Source of the DNA: CAVXGU01 sp963761615
GTDB taxonomy: Bacteria; Acidobacteriota; Vicinamibacteria; Vicinamibacterales; CAVVIG01
DNA length: 64,000 bases
Direction of reading: 5' to 3'
NCBI GenBank assembly: GCA_963761615.1
Contig: CAVXGU010000003.1
Span: 2,108,001 to 2,172,000, forward strand
The stretch's first letter is position 1. Every line of letters begins with the position of its first letter. The notes below the pieces were generated by a model, which was not told the DNA's origin, did no database searches, and saw only the letters and a list, made by a program, of their open reading frames with translations. Shown in pieces: positions 19,983-28,888 of the stretch. The position numbers were made by a program, and so were the translations under genes.

Positions 19983-20954
19983 TCAAGCCCTAATGCCGTC
20001 GTCCGATTCCAGAATCTCCCGGATGACGTAGGTGGGCTTGCTCTGGGACTCGTGGTACGTCCGGGCCTGCATCTCGGCGAGCAGGCCGAGGGTAATCAGC
20101 TGGACACCGGTGAACAGCAGCAGCATGCCGAAGAGCAGGGCCGGGCGGTTGGCGATCGACTGCCTCCCGAGCAGGCGCTCGAGGGCCAGCCAGCCCGTCA
20201 CGGCGCCCCCGAGCAGGATCATCGGGAGGCCCACGAGGCCGAAGATCTGCAGCGGCCGCGTCGAGTAGCTGAGGAGGAACTTCACGGTCAGCAGGTCGAG
20301 GATCACGCGGACCGTCCGGGAGATCCCGTACTTCGACCGCCCCTGGGTCCGCGGCCGGTGGTTCACGACCACCTCGGCAATCCGGACGCCCTGCTCGCTC
20401 GCGATGGCGGGGAGGAACCGGTGCATCTCGCCATAGAGCTTGAGCGGCTTGATCACCTCGGCGCGGAACACCTTGAGCGAGCAGCCGTAGTCGTGGAGCG
20501 CGACGCCGGTCGCGACCGAGATGAGGCGGTTCGCCGCCATCGACGGCAGCCGGCGCGAGAGAAACGGGTCCTTCCGGTTCTTGCGCCACCCGCAGACGAT
20601 GTCATAGCCCTCCTCGAGGCGCTGGACCATCGCCGGGATGTCGTGCGGGTCGTTCTGGAGATCCCCGTCCGCGGTGACGATGTAGCGGCCGGTCGCGTGA
20701 TCGAAGCCGGCCGAGAACGCCGCCGTCTGCCCGAAGTTCCGCCGGAAGCGGATCACGCGCAGCCGCGGGTCGGTCTTCTGGAGCGCCGCCAGCGCCTCGA
20801 ACGTGCCGTCCAGGCTGCCGTCGTCGACGACGATGATCTCGTACGAGCGTCCCCACGCGGTGAGCGTGTCGGTGAGCTGCCGGTGCAGCTCCTCGACCGA
20901 CCCGACCTCGTTGTACATCGGGATGACAACGCTCAGCTCGGGACGCATGGCCAT
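19983..20954 (-). CDS. GT2 polyprenyl-phosphate glycosyltransferase (ArnC/DPM1-like)
   Basis: 323 residues from ATG 20954. The GT-A core shows LSVVIPMYNEVGSVEELHRQL, VVDDGSLDGT, and the metal site TADGDLQNDP. The acceptor segment CGWRKNRKDPF is followed by a C-terminal pair of transmembrane helices (about 230-300). This is the family that loads a sugar on undecaprenyl phosphate, making the donor used by GT-C enzymes; three such enzymes lie nearby. A start further upstream (20993) would overlap the DedA gene; a TAACAT -10 lies just before ATG 20954. Confidence 0.88.
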   Translation of the reverse strand: MAMRPELSVVIPMYNEVGSVEELHRQLTDTLTAWGRSYEIIVVDDGSLDGTFEALAALQKTDPRLRVIRFRRNFGQTAAFSAGFDHATGRYIVTADGDLQNDPHDIPAMVQRLEEGYDIVCGWRKNRKDPFLSRRLPSMAANRLISVATGVALHDYGCSLKVFRAEVIKPLKLYGEMHRFLPAIASEQGVRIAEVVVNHRPRTQGRSKYGISRTVRVILDLLTVKFLLSYSTRPLQIFGLVGLPMILLGGAVTGWLALERLLGRQSIANRPALLFGMLLLFTGVQLITLGLLAEMQARTYHESQSKPTYVIREILESDDGIRA

Positions 20955-20961
20955 TGAGATG

Positions 20962-21561
20962 TTATCGGTCCGTCCGGGCCCGCGCTTTGACACGCCACAC
21001 GTACGCCGCCAGACCCACCACGAGCAGCCCGGCGATCCACAGCGACACCGCCCGGCCGTTGCGACGCACGAAGTCGATGGCCTGCTCGCCGTACGCTTCG
21101 GCCAGGAGGCCCTCTCCGAAGTAGCGGACCCCGCGCCCGAGGCCGACCGCGACGGCGAACTCCGCGCGGCTGATGGCGGTGACCCCGGCCAGCAGCACGA
21201 ACGCCTTGAAGGGCGTGGGCGGCGGGAGGATGGCCGGGATGAGGACCGACATCAGACCGTAGCGCTGGAAGAGGCGCGACGCCCGCTCGAGGGCTCCCGA
21301 CTTCATCCGCGAGCGCAGCAGCGTCTCCCCGCCGGTGCGTCCGAGCTCGTAGAGCGCGAAGCACCCGAGGATCGACCCCAGCGTCGCACTGCCGGCGTAC
21401 AGCAGCAGTCGGTTCTTGTGCTGGGTCACCATCCAGATGACCATGAGATCGGTGGCCTCGGGCAGCGAGAGGAACGACGAGTCGAGGAACGACAGGATGA
21501 AGAGGCCGGGCGCGCCGAGCGTCACCGCGAGCGCCTTCACATGGTCGACGAGACTACCCAT
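20962..21561 (-). CDS. DedA/VTT-domain membrane protein
   Basis: 199 residues with about five hydrophobic segments and the VTT signature (SFLDSSFLSLPEATDLMVI, GSILGCFALYELGRTGGE, PPPTPFKAFVLLAGVTAISRAEF). Proteins of this superfamily (DedA, YqaA, TMEM41) act in recycling lipid carriers such as undecaprenyl phosphate or in lipid scrambling. It sits 7 bp upstream of the polyprenyl-phosphate GT2 gene, consistent with carrier-lipid metabolism. Divergent from a GT-C-like gene with only 11 bp between start codons. Confidence 0.85.
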   Translation of the reverse strand: MGSLVDHVKALAVTLGAPGLFILSFLDSSFLSLPEATDLMVIWMVTQHKNRLLLYAGSATLGSILGCFALYELGRTGGETLLRSRMKSGALERASRLFQRYGLMSVLIPAILPPPTPFKAFVLLAGVTAISRAEFAVAVGLGRGVRYFGEGLLAEAYGEQAIDFVRRNGRAVSLWIAGLLVVGLAAYVWRVKARARTDR

Positions 21562-21572
21562 AGAATAAACGC

Positions 21573-23081
21573 GTGATTATACCGTCACGCCGGCGCGTCG
21601 TCGTCGCCGCGGCCGTCATCGCGGCCGTGTGGGGCGCCGTCGTCGCCGTCCACTACGCGCACCTCGGGCTGACGCTCAGTCACTACGATGCCCGCGGCCA
21701 CCTCGTCGTCGCCCGCCGGATCTTCGACAGCATCACGCCCGGGTGGCGCCAGATCGGCGCCGTGTGGCTGCCGCTTCCCCACCTGCTCAACGCCATTCCC
21801 GTCCAGGTCGACGCCTGGTACCGCAGCGGCTTCTCCGCGACCGTGATGTCGATTCTGGCGTTCGCGCTCGGCGCCGGCGCCCTGGCGTCCATCGTCGGCT
21901 CGCTGACGGGATCGCCGGTCGCCATGATCGCGGCGCTCGCCGTGTACGTCCTCAACCCGAGCCTGCTCTACCTGCAGGCGACGCCGATGACCGAGCCGCT
22001 CTTCCTCGGCCTGACGCTCGCCGGGATCGCGCTGCTCCTGCGCTGGCTCGACCCCGAGGCGACGCGCCCGCCCCGCGCCACGACGGTCGGGTGGGTCTTC
22101 GCGCTGGCCTGCCTGACGCGATACGAGGCGTGGCCGGCCACGGTGTGCGCCATCGGTGTCGCGGCCTGGACGTGGTGGCGGCGCGGCGCCCGCCCGCTCG
22201 AGGCCCTGCGGCGCACGCGGCCCGTCGCGCTGCCGCCGGCCGCCGCGATCCTCGGATTCATGGCCTTCAGCAAGATCGTCGTGGGCGCCTGGTTCGTCTC
22301 GAGCGGATTCTTCGTCCCCGAGAACAAGGCGCTCGGCCGCCCGTTCCTGTCCGTCACCGAGATCCTCTGGGGCATCGAGGCGCTGAGCGGCTGGTTCGTG
22401 GTCGGCGCCGCCTCGGCCGGTCTGGCAGTCGCCGCCGTCAGAGGGGTGATCTCCCGGCGGCGGGCGGCCGACGCCGTCGTGATCGCCCTCGTGGCCATGG
22501 AAGCCGTCGCCTGGGCGGCCTTCTTCAAGGGCCATCCGTACCGCATCCGGTACATGGTGCCGCTCGTCGCGGCGGAGGCCGTCGGTATCGGCGTGCTGGC
22601 GTCGCTGGCGCCGCGCGGCGCGTGGCGGAACGCGATCGCGCTCGTCCTGCTCGCCGCGACGGCCTACGACCTCCGGCCGTTCGACCCGAAGGCGCCAATG
22701 GTCCTCGAAGCGCAGTGGGATCACGCCAACAGCGTCGGCCGTCGCGCGGTCACCCGGTGCCTGGCGGATGGCTACGACGGCACCACGATCCTCGCGAGCA
22801 TGGGATCGCTCGGCCACTACATGCAGGAGACGGCGGCCGCGGGATTCGACGTCCGCGACTTCCTGCACGAGGGGAACGGCGTGCTGTGGCCGGCTGCAGT
22901 CGCCGACCCGCGGCCCTACGCGGGCTGGATCCTGATCGAGGAGAGGGCCGAGGGCGGGGACGTGCTGGCGAAGCGCTCGCGCGAGAACCCGGAGTTCCTC
23001 GATGGGTTCTCGCGCGTCTGTTCGGGAGGCGGCGTCGCGCTCTACCGCCGTCAGAACCGGATGTTGAACACCAGCAGGTAG
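21573..23081 (+). CDS. GT-C-like polytopic membrane protein
   Basis: 502 residues from GTG 21573 with about ten helices. The first loop is LSHYDARGHLVVARRIFDS, an Asp-bearing loop like the acidic loop of PMT/ArnT/RgtA enzymes, followed by LNPSLLYLQATPMTEPLFLGL. A short soluble C-terminal region (from about 400) lies outside the membrane. The start is set by a TAGAAT -10 ending 6 nt upstream. Its 3' end overlaps the convergent outer-membrane gene by 31 bp. A glycosyltransferase role is inferred from family resemblance; substrate unknown. Confidence 0.75.
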   Translation: MIIPSRRRVVVAAAVIAAVWGAVVAVHYAHLGLTLSHYDARGHLVVARRIFDSITPGWRQIGAVWLPLPHLLNAIPVQVDAWYRSGFSATVMSILAFALGAGALASIVGSLTGSPVAMIAALAVYVLNPSLLYLQATPMTEPLFLGLTLAGIALLLRWLDPEATRPPRATTVGWVFALACLTRYEAWPATVCAIGVAAWTWWRRGARPLEALRRTRPVALPPAAAILGFMAFSKIVVGAWFVSSGFFVPENKALGRPFLSVTEILWGIEALSGWFVVGAASAGLAVAAVRGVISRRRAADAVVIALVAMEAVAWAAFFKGHPYRIRYMVPLVAAEAVGIGVLASLAPRGAWRNAIALVLLAATAYDLRPFDPKAPMVLEAQWDHANSVGRRAVTRCLADGYDGTTILASMGSLGHYMQETAAAGFDVRDFLHEGNGVLWPAAVADPRPYAGWILIEERAEGGDVLAKRSRENPEFLDGFSRVCSGGGVALYRRQNRMLNTSR

Positions 23082-23752
23082 GAGGTGCCGCCCAGGTCGA
23101 TCTTGTTGCCGGCGAAGCCGAGCGACGCCGGCAGCTTGCCCGAGCCCGCCTGGTGCCGGATCTCCCCGCCGATGTCGACCTGCCCCATCGGTACCGTCAC
23201 GCCACCCAGGATGACGGGCCCGGTGTCGGATCCGGTCGCCACGTAGCTGTCGCGGAAGATGTTGTTGTTCGCGTCGACCCAGCTGCCCGTCTCGCTGTAC
23301 CGCCAGTTCTGGACGCCGACGCCCGCGCCGATGTACGGACGGATGGCGTCGTGCCGCCCGAGCGGCAGGAAGCGGAACGTCGCCGTGAACGGCACGATCC
23401 GCAGCTTCAGATCCTGGGTGATGTCGGTGCCATCCGGGTTCACGAGGTTGGTGTAGAACGACGGCGCCGTGCGCTGGTAATAGCCCAGCCCGATGCCGGC
23501 GTCCACCCACTCGTTCAGGGGGATGAGCCAGTCGCCGCCGACCATCACGCCCTTGAAGTCTCCGAAGTTGAAGGTGAGGAAATCTCCGTCCGCGAACAGG
23601 ACGTCGTTGGGGCCGCGGGCGTCGAGACCGCGGGGAACGAATCCGCCGACGTAGAGGTTCACGGACTGCTGAGCCGCCGCCGGTGCCGCAAGGAGCCCGG
23701 AAATGAGGACCATCGCGCCCAGCGACGTGCAGAGTCGACGTACTGTAGACAT
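23051..23752 (-). CDS. Outer-membrane beta-barrel protein
   Basis: 233 residues. A Sec signal peptide ends in APAAAQ (about residue 27). Alternating beta strands follow (VGGFVPRGLD, GDWLIPLNEWVDAGIGLGYY, FTATFRFLPLG, RPYIGAGVGVQNWRYS) and the protein ends in a C-terminal Phe (VFNIRF), the usual barrel insertion signal. It resembles the small OmpW/OmpA-type eight-stranded barrels. The role is unknown. A clear AAGGAG site (plus-strand GCTCCTTTCC) precedes the start. Confidence 0.82.
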   Translation of the reverse strand: MSTVRRLCTSLGAMVLISGLLAAPAAAQQSVNLYVGGFVPRGLDARGPNDVLFADGDFLTFNFGDFKGVMVGGDWLIPLNEWVDAGIGLGYYQRTAPSFYTNLVNPDGTDITQDLKLRIVPFTATFRFLPLGRHDAIRPYIGAGVGVQNWRYSETGSWVDANNNIFRDSYVATGSDTGPVILGGVTVPMGQVDIGGEIRHQAGSGKLPASLGFAGNKIDLGGTSYLLVFNIRF

Positions 23753-23876
23753 GGCTGCTCCTTTCCCTGGAAGCCAAGCAGGAGCGATGCCAGAACCCGG
23801 CCCCCGCTGGGTGGGAATTCGGAGGCCCCGGGTGCCGGCTGTCTCTCCCGGATAACACCCTTGTCCGCTGAAGGTT

Positions 23877-24674
23877 TCAGCGGATTGTCGGCAGAGGGCC
23901 GCGAATCACCGAGAGCATCGCCTCGTGCAGGCGACCGTTGGTCGCCAGCACATTGCGCCCGTGGGACGAAAAAGGCGCTCCCGACATGTGCGTCACCTGC
24001 CCGCCGGCCTCGGCCACGATGAGGGCCCCCCCGGCGACGTCCCACGGCTTGAGGTCCTGCTCCCAGAAGCCGTCCATGCGTCCGGCCGCGACCCAGCAGA
24101 GGTCGATGGCCGCCGACCCCAGCCGGCGCACGGCGCGCGCCCGGCCGACGAAGGCCGCGAAGAGCCCGACGATCTCCTCCACGCGGTCGTGCACGTCGTA
24201 CGGGAAGCCGGTGACCAGCATGGCGTCGACCATCTGCTCGACCCTCGAGACGTGCAGCGGACGTCCGTTCAGCCATGCCCCGGCGCCGCGCTCGGCCGTG
24301 AAGAGCTCCTGCCGGTTCGGATCGTAGACCGCCGCCACCTCGGCGACGCCGTCGATCTCGAGCGCGATGGACGCGCAGAAGATCGGCAGACCGTGCGCGT
24401 AGTTCGTCGTCCCGTCGATTGGATCGAAGACCCAGCACGGCCCCTCGGGCGTGCCGCCGGCGCCGAGCTCCTCTCCGAGGATCGCGTGATCCGGGAAGCG
24501 CGCGCCGAGCAGGTCGCGCACCGCGCGCTCCACCGCGACGTCGACCTCGGTCACGAGATCGATGGTCCCCTTCTTGTCGATGCGGATGCTGTCGCCGACG
24601 CGCGCCATCTGCAGGGCGCCGGCGTGCACGACGGCCTCGACGGCCGTGGCGAGGAATCGCGGGTCGGTCGGCAC
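23877..24674 (-). CDS. suhB: Inositol monophosphatase family protein
   Basis: 265 residues. Li-sensitive phosphatase motifs are present: ILGEELGAGG (metal Glu), WVFDPIDGTTNYAHGLP (metal Asp residues) and LKPWDVAGGALIVAEAGG. This is the IMPase/SuhB family, which hydrolyses myo-inositol-1-phosphate and related sugar phosphates and also acts in rRNA transcription complexes in some bacteria. The start codon directly abuts the stop of the RsbW-like gene upstream, implying an operon. The symbol reflects family only. Confidence 0.82.
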   Translation of the reverse strand: MPTDPRFLATAVEAVVHAGALQMARVGDSIRIDKKGTIDLVTEVDVAVERAVRDLLGARFPDHAILGEELGAGGTPEGPCWVFDPIDGTTNYAHGLPIFCASIALEIDGVAEVAAVYDPNRQELFTAERGAGAWLNGRPLHVSRVEQMVDAMLVTGFPYDVHDRVEEIVGLFAAFVGRARAVRRLGSAAIDLCWVAAGRMDGFWEQDLKPWDVAGGALIVAEAGGQVTHMSGAPFSSHGRNVLATNGRLHEAMLSVIRGPLPTIR

Positions 24675-25148
24675 TCAGGATCCGGGAGCGTCGTCGCCCG
24701 AGTCCGACGGCTGCGCACGCTTGATCATCCGCACCTCCATGCCTCCGTCGACGCGCTCGAGCTCCACGTCGTCCATGAAGTTGCGCATGAGGAAGATGCC
24801 GCGCCCGCTGGACTTGAGGAGATTCTCCGGGGCCAGCGGATCGGCCAGGTCGTCCGGCTCGAATCCCTCTCCCTGGTCCCGCACGCAGATGGCGAGCTCG
24901 GGGACGTTCTCGACGGTGCGCGCGTCGAACTCGACGCACACCAGCTTGTTCGCGTCGCCGCGGTTGCCGTGCTTGATCGCGTTGATGACGCACTCGCGAA
25001 CGGCGACGCTCACCCAGTGAACGGCGTCGTCGTCCAGCCCGACGCGGTGGCTGAGGCGATCGCCGACCGCCTGCACGAAGTCGAGCATCTCGAAGGTGCT
25101 CGAGAACTCCAGGCGGATCTGCGGCGAAGTGAGCGGCATGAAACCCAT
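24675..25148 (-). CDS. RsbW/SpoIIAB-like serine kinase (GHKL ATPase)
   Basis: 157 residues. The N box is VAVRECVINAIKHGN, and the G1/G2 boxes are VRDQGEGFEPDDL and SSGRGIFLMRNFMDDVE, defining the HATPase_c_2 family of anti-sigma-factor kinases. Such proteins bind a sigma factor and phosphorylate an STAS-domain antagonist. No sigma factor or STAS gene is adjacent, so its partner is encoded elsewhere. It is the upstream gene of a two-gene unit with the IMPase-like gene. Confidence 0.85.
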   Translation of the reverse strand: MGFMPLTSPQIRLEFSSTFEMLDFVQAVGDRLSHRVGLDDDAVHWVSVAVRECVINAIKHGNRGDANKLVCVEFDARTVENVPELAICVRDQGEGFEPDDLADPLAPENLLKSSGRGIFLMRNFMDDVELERVDGGMEVRMIKRAQPSDSGDDAPGS

Positions 25149-25211
25149 TGATTACCGCTCTATCGAGGGATCGATGTCAAGCCGCGGCCCCGCGGGGCGA
25201 AGTACCATAAG

Positions 25212-26522
25212 ATGAGCGCGATGCCTCCGGTCACCGTCGCCACCGTCCGGCCGGCCCGCCGGGTCCGCGGCCGGTTCACGGTGCCGAGCGACAAATCCAT
25301 CTCGCACCGCTACGCGATTCTCGGCGCGCTCGCCGACGGCACGACGACGATCGCGCACTACTCCCCGGGCGCCGACTGCCGATCCACGCTCGCCTGTCTG
25401 GCCGCGCTCGGTGTCGACATCCGCGGAGCCGGCTCGGATCGGCTGTCGATTGGCGGCCGCGGCCTCGGGGGGCTGATCGAGCCGGCCGGCCCGCTCGACG
25501 CCGGCAACTCCGGCACGACGATGCGGATGATGGCCGGAGTGCTCGCGGGCCATCCCTTCACCGTACGCCTGGTCGGAGACGCCTCGCTGTCGCGCCGGCC
25601 CATGGGACGCGTGATGGCGCCGCTCTCGCAGATGGGGGCGGAGCTCGAGGCGACCGACGGCCATCCTCCCCTGACGATTCGCGGCCGCGCGCCGCTCGCC
25701 GCCATCACCTTCTCCCCGCCCGTCCCGAGCGCCCAGGTCAAGAGCGCCGTCCTGCTGGCGGGACTGCACGCGGCAGGCACGACGACCGTCGTGGAGCCGG
25801 CGGCCACGCGCGACCACACGGAGCGGGCGCTGGAGGCCTTCGGCGTCCCGGTCCGTCGCGAGGGGCTGGCGGTGTCGCTGGCCGGGGGCCAGCGGCTCGC
25901 AGCCCGCGACCTCGTGGTGCCGGGCGACTTCTCGTCGGCGGCGTTCTGGCTCGCCGCCGCCGCCGCCCTGCCCGGCTCGCGCGTCGAAATCACCGGCGTC
26001 GGGCTGAATCCCACGCGAACGGGCCTGCTGGACGTCCTCCGGCGCTTCGGCGCGCGGGTCACCGTCGACGCCGGCGGGCCGTCGGCCGGCGAGCCGTCCG
26101 GCACGGTGGTCGTCGAGGGCGGCGAGGCCCGGGCGATCGAGATCCAGGCCGCCGAGGTCCCCGGTCTGATCGACGAGCTGCCGGCCATCGGCGCGATGGC
26201 CTCGCTCGCCGGCCAGGTGACCGTACGCGGCGCGACCGAGCTGCGCGTCAAGGAAAGCGACCGCATCGCTACGCTGGTCGCGGGCCTCCGGGCGCTCGGC
26301 GTGGACGCCGAGGAGCTGGCCGACGGCTTCGCGGTCCGCGCGGCGGCCGGCGCCCGCCGTCCGGCCGGCGGCCGCGCCGACGCGCACGGGGACCACCGGA
26401 TGGCGATGGCGTTCGCCGTCGCGGCGCTGGGGGCGGACGGCCCGTCGGTCATCGAGGGCGCCGACGCGGTCGACATCTCGTACCCGGGATTTTTCGAGAC
26501 CCTCGACCGGCTGATCGCGTGA
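25212..26522 (+). CDS. aroA: 3-phosphoshikimate 1-carboxyvinyltransferase (EPSP synthase)
   Basis: 436 residues, the usual size. It joins PEP to shikimate-3-phosphate, the sixth step of the shikimate pathway. The phosphate-binding PSDKSISHRYAILGA (about 25-39), DAGNSGTTMRMMAG and the catalytic RVKESDRIATL are present, with DHRMAMAFAVAAL near the end. Two starts are possible: ATG 25212 or ATG 25221. A TAAGAT -10 (25208-25213) ends 7 nt before the second, so a leaderless message would begin at 25221 (433 residues). Overlaps aroK by 4 bp. Confidence 0.95.
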   Translation: MSAMPPVTVATVRPARRVRGRFTVPSDKSISHRYAILGALADGTTTIAHYSPGADCRSTLACLAALGVDIRGAGSDRLSIGGRGLGGLIEPAGPLDAGNSGTTMRMMAGVLAGHPFTVRLVGDASLSRRPMGRVMAPLSQMGAELEATDGHPPLTIRGRAPLAAITFSPPVPSAQVKSAVLLAGLHAAGTTTVVEPAATRDHTERALEAFGVPVRREGLAVSLAGGQRLAARDLVVPGDFSSAAFWLAAAAALPGSRVEITGVGLNPTRTGLLDVLRRFGARVTVDAGGPSAGEPSGTVVVEGGEARAIEIQAAEVPGLIDELPAIGAMASLAGQVTVRGATELRVKESDRIATLVAGLRALGVDAEELADGFAVRAAAGARRPAGGRADAHGDHRMAMAFAVAALGADGPSVIEGADAVDISYPGFFETLDRLIA

Positions 26523-27022
26523 CGACCGATAAGGTCTATCTGGTAGGGTTCATGGGGTCGGGCAAGAGCAGCGTCGCCCGGGCCCTGGCCCGCCGGCTCG
26601 ACTGGGAAGCCGTGGACATCGACAACCTGATCGAAGCGCGCGAGCACCGGACCATCGCGGACATCTTCGCCGCCAAGGGCGAGCCGTACTTCCGGTCCGT
26701 CGAGCGCGCGGTCCTGCTCGACCGGCTGGCCGCGCGGCACCTCGTGGTGGCGACCGGCGGCGGCACCTTCGTGGACCCCGCGAACCGAGAGGCCATCAAC
26801 CGCGACGGCCTCTCGATCTGGCTCGACGTTCCCCTGAAGCGGCTGATCGAGCGCGTGCCCGCCGACGGGCGCCGGCCCCTCGCGTCGGATCGCACGGCCT
26901 TCGAGCGCCTTTACCACACGCGATGCGACGCCTACCGGCACGCCAGGGTGCGGATCGACTGCGGCCGGCGCAGCATCCATGAGATCGTCGACGAAATCGT
27001 CGCGAGAATGAACGAGGCATAG
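26519..27022 (+). CDS. aroK: Shikimate kinase
   Basis: 167 residues. The Walker A is GFMGSGKSS (residues 10-18), the shikimate-binding DIDNLIEAREHRTIADIFA and GGGTFVD follow, and the lid carries RRPLASDR. It phosphorylates shikimate at O3 using ATP, the step just before AroA. Start GTG 26519 overlaps the aroA stop by 4 bp, and its own stop overlaps the next start by one base, so the three genes form one operon. Confidence 0.95.
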   Translation: MTTDKVYLVGFMGSGKSSVARALARRLDWEAVDIDNLIEAREHRTIADIFAAKGEPYFRSVERAVLLDRLAARHLVVATGGGTFVDPANREAINRDGLSIWLDVPLKRLIERVPADGRRPLASDRTAFERLYHTRCDAYRHARVRIDCGRRSIHEIVDEIVARMNEA

Positions 27023-27765
27023 TGCGCTACCTGGTACTCACCGACATCCACGCCAATCTCGACGCCCTCGACGCCTGCCTCGCCGACGCCGCGCGACGGC
27101 GCTTCGACCAGGTGCTCGTCCTGGGCGACGTCGTGGGCTACGGCGCCGAGCCTGCGGGCGCGATCGAGCGGGTGCGCGGTCTCGCGCCCGTCGCGATCGT
27201 GCGCGGCAACCACGACAAGGTGGCCTGCGGCCTCGACTCGGCCGAGGGCTTCAACGCCGTCGCCCGCACCGCCGTCGAGTGGACGCGCGCTCAACTGAGC
27301 GACGCCGACCGCGACTGGCTCGCCGCGATGCCCAAGGGGCCCGTCGTCGTCGATGCGCTCATCGAGGTCTGCCACGGCTCGCCCTTCGACGAGGACGCCT
27401 ACGTGTTCGACGAGCTCGACGCGCGCCGCGCGCTCGAAGTCGCCAGCCGCTCCCTCTGCCTGTACGGCCACACGCACTGGCCGATGACCTTCGTGCTGAC
27501 GGGTGGATCGCTCGAGGCGGCGGGATCGGCCAAGGCGGCCGAGATGAAGCTCGCCCTGGAGGAGGGTGCCCGGTATCTCCTCAATCCCGGGGCCGTGGGC
27601 CAGCCGCGCGACGGCGATCCGAGGGCGGCCTACGCCATCGTCGACGTCGACCGGCGCGTGGTGGAGTTGATGCGGATTCAGTACGACGTGGAGGCCGCCC
27701 GCGCGAAGATCGCGGCGGCGGGGCTGCCCGAAGTCCTCGGGAACCGGCTCCTCGCCGGCCGCTGA
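27022..27765 (+). CDS. Calcineurin-like metallophosphoesterase
   Basis: 247 residues from GTG 27022. Metal-binding motifs are LTDIHANLDAL (D-x-H), VLGDVVGYG (GD), VRGNHDKVA (GNHD) and LYGHTHWPM (GHTH), the complete set of the MPE superfamily (DUF2851/ApaH-like two-domain proteins with an NPG motif LLNPGAVGQPRDG). Acts as a cytosolic phosphodiesterase or phosphatase of unknown substrate. It is translationally coupled to aroK (TAGTG overlap). Confidence 0.88.
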   Translation: MRYLVLTDIHANLDALDACLADAARRRFDQVLVLGDVVGYGAEPAGAIERVRGLAPVAIVRGNHDKVACGLDSAEGFNAVARTAVEWTRAQLSDADRDWLAAMPKGPVVVDALIEVCHGSPFDEDAYVFDELDARRALEVASRSLCLYGHTHWPMTFVLTGGSLEAAGSAKAAEMKLALEEGARYLLNPGAVGQPRDGDPRAAYAIVDVDRRVVELMRIQYDVEAARAKIAAAGLPEVLGNRLLAGR

Positions 27766-27766
27766 G

Positions 27767-27949
27767 TCACGCGGGATTCGACGGCGACTCGTGTCCGGAC
27801 GGCTGCTGCCGGGCCTTCTTCTCCCGCTCTTCCCGCCGCCTCAGCTCCATGGCGTATGCGTCGCGCGCCGCCCGTCCCCCCAGGATCCAGCCGATGACCA
27901 CGCCGATGAGCAGCACGCTGGGGATGAAGATGAAGTGCCCGGCGGTCAT
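27767..27949 (-). CDS. Small single-span membrane protein of the ccm operon
   Basis: 60 residues: one N-terminal helix FIFIPSVLLIGVVIGWILGG followed by a highly charged tail rich in Arg, Glu and Lys. The start ATG 27949 overlaps the stop of the CcmD-like gene by 4 bp, making it the last gene of the cytochrome c maturation operon. No known Ccm family is recognised. It could be an accessory scaffold for the heme-export complex. Confidence 0.65.
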   Translation of the reverse strand: MTAGHFIFIPSVLLIGVVIGWILGGRAARDAYAMELRRREEREKKARQQPSGHESPSNPA

Positions 27950-28227
27950 TTCGCGCCGCCCCGGCCGGCCACCTTCTGCTGCAGGGCGTGCAGCTCCCGG
28001 TCGACCCGCCCGAGGCGCCGCCAGATCGACCAGACGTAGAACAGCACGGCCAGCCACGCCACGCCGTAGGCGATGAACACGAACGGCGCCGCCGGGATCC
28101 GCTCGGAGGGCGGGGCCTGACTGAGCGGCACGAAGCCGGTCTGCGCCTGCTGCGCCAGCAGGGGAACCGCCGTCCAGGCGAGCGCCAGGAGCGGCGCGCC
28201 CCACGCGAACAGTCGTCGGAGTCTCAT
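27946..28227 (-). CDS. ccmD: CcmD-like heme export subunit
   Basis: 93 residues. A probable signal peptide or helix (RRLFAWGAPLLALAWTAVPLLA) precedes a second helix with the CcmD pattern FVFIAYGVAWLAVLFYVWSI and the basic segment WRRLGRVDRELHALQ. CcmD stabilises release of holo-CcmE from the CcmABC complex. It is longer than the usual 50-70 residues because of the N-terminal segment. The start shares one base with the ccmC stop. Confidence 0.75.
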   Translation of the reverse strand: MRLRRLFAWGAPLLALAWTAVPLLAQQAQTGFVPLSQAPPSERIPAAPFVFIAYGVAWLAVLFYVWSIWRRLGRVDRELHALQQKVAGRGGAK

Positions 28228-28886
28228 CACGCGTCCTCTTCCGCCAGGTACAGCGCGTCCACCATCGCCCGCTCGCGCTCCAGATGGATGCGGGCCGTCA
28301 GCAGCAGGGCGAAGAGGACGAACAGCGTGGCCGCACAGAACCAGAACGTGCTCATCATGCTGGACGGCAGCGTCGGCACCACGCTCGTCTGCGGGTGCAC
28401 CGTCCGCCAGATGTTGACCGACACGTAGATGAACGGCACGTTCGCCGTCCCGAAGACCGCCAGGCCGGCCGCCAGCTTCTCGGAGCCGGGGCCGCCGAAG
28501 CGGCGGACGATCAGATAGCCGACGCCGATCAGCCAGCCGATGAGCGTCATGTTGAGCCGGACGTCCGACGTCCACCACACCCCCCAGGCCTTGCGCGCCC
28601 AGAGCGGCCCGGTCATCAGGACGATCGCGCCGAAGAGGACGGTGAGCTCGCCGGCCGCCACCGCCACGTGGTCGGCCCTCGGATCCTTCTTCCACAGGAA
28701 CCACACGCTCGCCAGTCCGCAGAGCACGGCCGAGGTGAGCATGACCATGCCCGACGGGGCGTGGAAGTAGAAGATCTTCTGGATGAGCAGCATGGTCGAC
28801 TCGTACGGCGTCCGGTCGATCATGAACGGCGCGTACGCGAACATGCCGGCGGCGAGGATCGTGAGCGGCAGGAAGAGCCTTCGCAT
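28227..28886 (-). CDS. ccmC: Heme exporter membrane protein CcmC
   Basis: 219 residues with six helices. The periplasmic heme-handling signature is WARKAWGVWWTSDVRLNM (WGxWW), flanked by conserved His residues (IFYFHAPSGMVM and TVHPQTS). CcmC binds heme and loads it covalently on CcmE. Start ATG 28886 is chosen from the family N-terminus MRRLFLPLTIL; the open frame continues upstream without family similarity. It follows ccmB by 2 bp. Confidence 0.92.
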   Translation of the reverse strand: MRRLFLPLTILAAGMFAYAPFMIDRTPYESTMLLIQKIFYFHAPSGMVMLTSAVLCGLASVWFLWKKDPRADHVAVAAGELTVLFGAIVLMTGPLWARKAWGVWWTSDVRLNMTLIGWLIGVGYLIVRRFGGPGSEKLAAGLAVFGTANVPFIYVSVNIWRTVHPQTSVVPTLPSSMMSTFWFCAATLFVLFALLLTARIHLERERAMVDALYLAEEDA

Positions 28887-28888
28887 GG

